A DNA stretch of 6,355 nucleotides from Candidatus Omnitrophota bacterium. Lineage in GTDB: Bacteria; Omnitrophota; Gorgyraeia; Gygaellales; Profunditerraquicolaceae. Location of the stretch: contig JAQTZX010000088.1 of assembly GCA_028687525.1 (NCBI GenBank), positions 1 to 6,355 on the forward strand, read 5' to 3'. The notes below the pieces were generated by a model, which worked only from the letters and a program-made list of their open reading frames with translations, was not told the origin of the DNA and made no database searches. Made by a program: the position numbers and the translations under genes. Below, piece after piece: positions 6,270 through 6,355 of the stretch; positions within the stretch are counted from its first letter, which is position 1, and every line of letters begins with the position of its first letter.

Positions 6270-6355
6270 TTATTTCAACGTCGCGAGAACTTCGACGATC
6301 TTCTCGCCGTAGGCGATGGATGACTCTACTGAAGTCCCGGTAACAAACGGCCAAT
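6270..6355 (-). CDS. DJ-1/PfpI-type protein, C-terminal end only (5' part beyond window)
   Basis: Only the last 27 whole codons before a TAA at 6270-6272 are inside the window; the gene starts beyond the right edge. The translated end, FVTGTSVESSIAYGEKIVEVL, aligns without gaps to the C-terminus of the periplasmic DJ-1/PfpI protein at 886-1476 (IITADGPDSAVRFGEEIVKAL), sharing T, S, GE, IV and L at matching positions with mostly conservative changes elsewhere. In this family the segment forms the last strand and helix. The catalytic Cys and any signal peptide cannot be seen. It is 91 bases upstream of the tautomerase gene in the same direction. The family call rests on a short segment, so another flavodoxin-like fold protein remains possible. 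Confidence 0.55.
   Translation of the reverse strand, partial: WPFVTGTSVESSIAYGEKIVEVLATLK

Noticed and set aside
6106..6354. Open minus-strand frame overlapping the tautomerase and the right edge
   Set aside because: It begins with TTG, is arginine-rich without a recognisable domain, runs through the hairpin and overlaps both the tautomerase start and the better-supported DJ-1-type end in another frame.

Overview
The window carries seven genes or gene ends, all on the minus strand, so transcription runs from the right edge to the left edge. Coding density is high: the gaps are 48 to about 130 bases and no gene-free stretch exceeds 300 bases. A Sec-type signal peptide on one DJ-1/PfpI protein, strong AGGAGG-like ribosome binding sites and mid-range GC suggest a Gram-negative, probably uncultured bacterium. 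The multi-domain DUF1566/Lcl_C protein would fit Deltaproteobacteria-like or Omnitrophota-like lineages. The taxonomic guess is weak because there is no rRNA or other marker gene.

In transcription order (right to left): (1) the C-terminal 28 or so residues of a DJ-1/PfpI-type protein, cut by the window edge; (2) a 77-residue 4-oxalocrotonate-tautomerase-like protein with the catalytic Pro next to the start Met; (3) a 551-residue thiamine-diphosphate enzyme of the acetolactate synthase/benzoylformate decarboxylase superfamily; (4) a short VOC (glyoxalase I fold) protein with all four metal-ligand positions; (5) a 675-residue protein made of a duplicated pair of DUF1566/Lcl_C domains (A-B-A-B) with no signal peptide; (6) a DJ-1/PfpI protein with a signal peptide; (7) the N-terminal 275 residues of an MFS transporter that runs off the left edge.

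Four of the seven (two DJ-1/PfpI, VOC, tautomerase) and the thiamine-diphosphate enzyme belong to families that often act on small oxo-acids, aldehydes or enols, and the last gene is an efflux-type MFS. A shared role in handling reactive carbonyl or 2-oxo compounds is a reasonable hypothesis, but no substrate can be read from the sequence. Three strong inverted repeats sit between genes: a perfect 13-bp pair just before the MFS ribosome binding site, a perfect 12-bp terminator-like pair just before the VOC start, and a GC-rich 16-bp stem after the edge DJ-1 gene. They suggest the row of genes is divided into several transcription or processing units rather than one plain operon.

I see no CRISPR array, tRNA, rRNA, transposase, reverse transcriptase or origin. 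No clearly new defence or mobile system is visible. The most unusual items are the four-domain, apparently non-exported DUF1566 protein and the intergenic hairpins.
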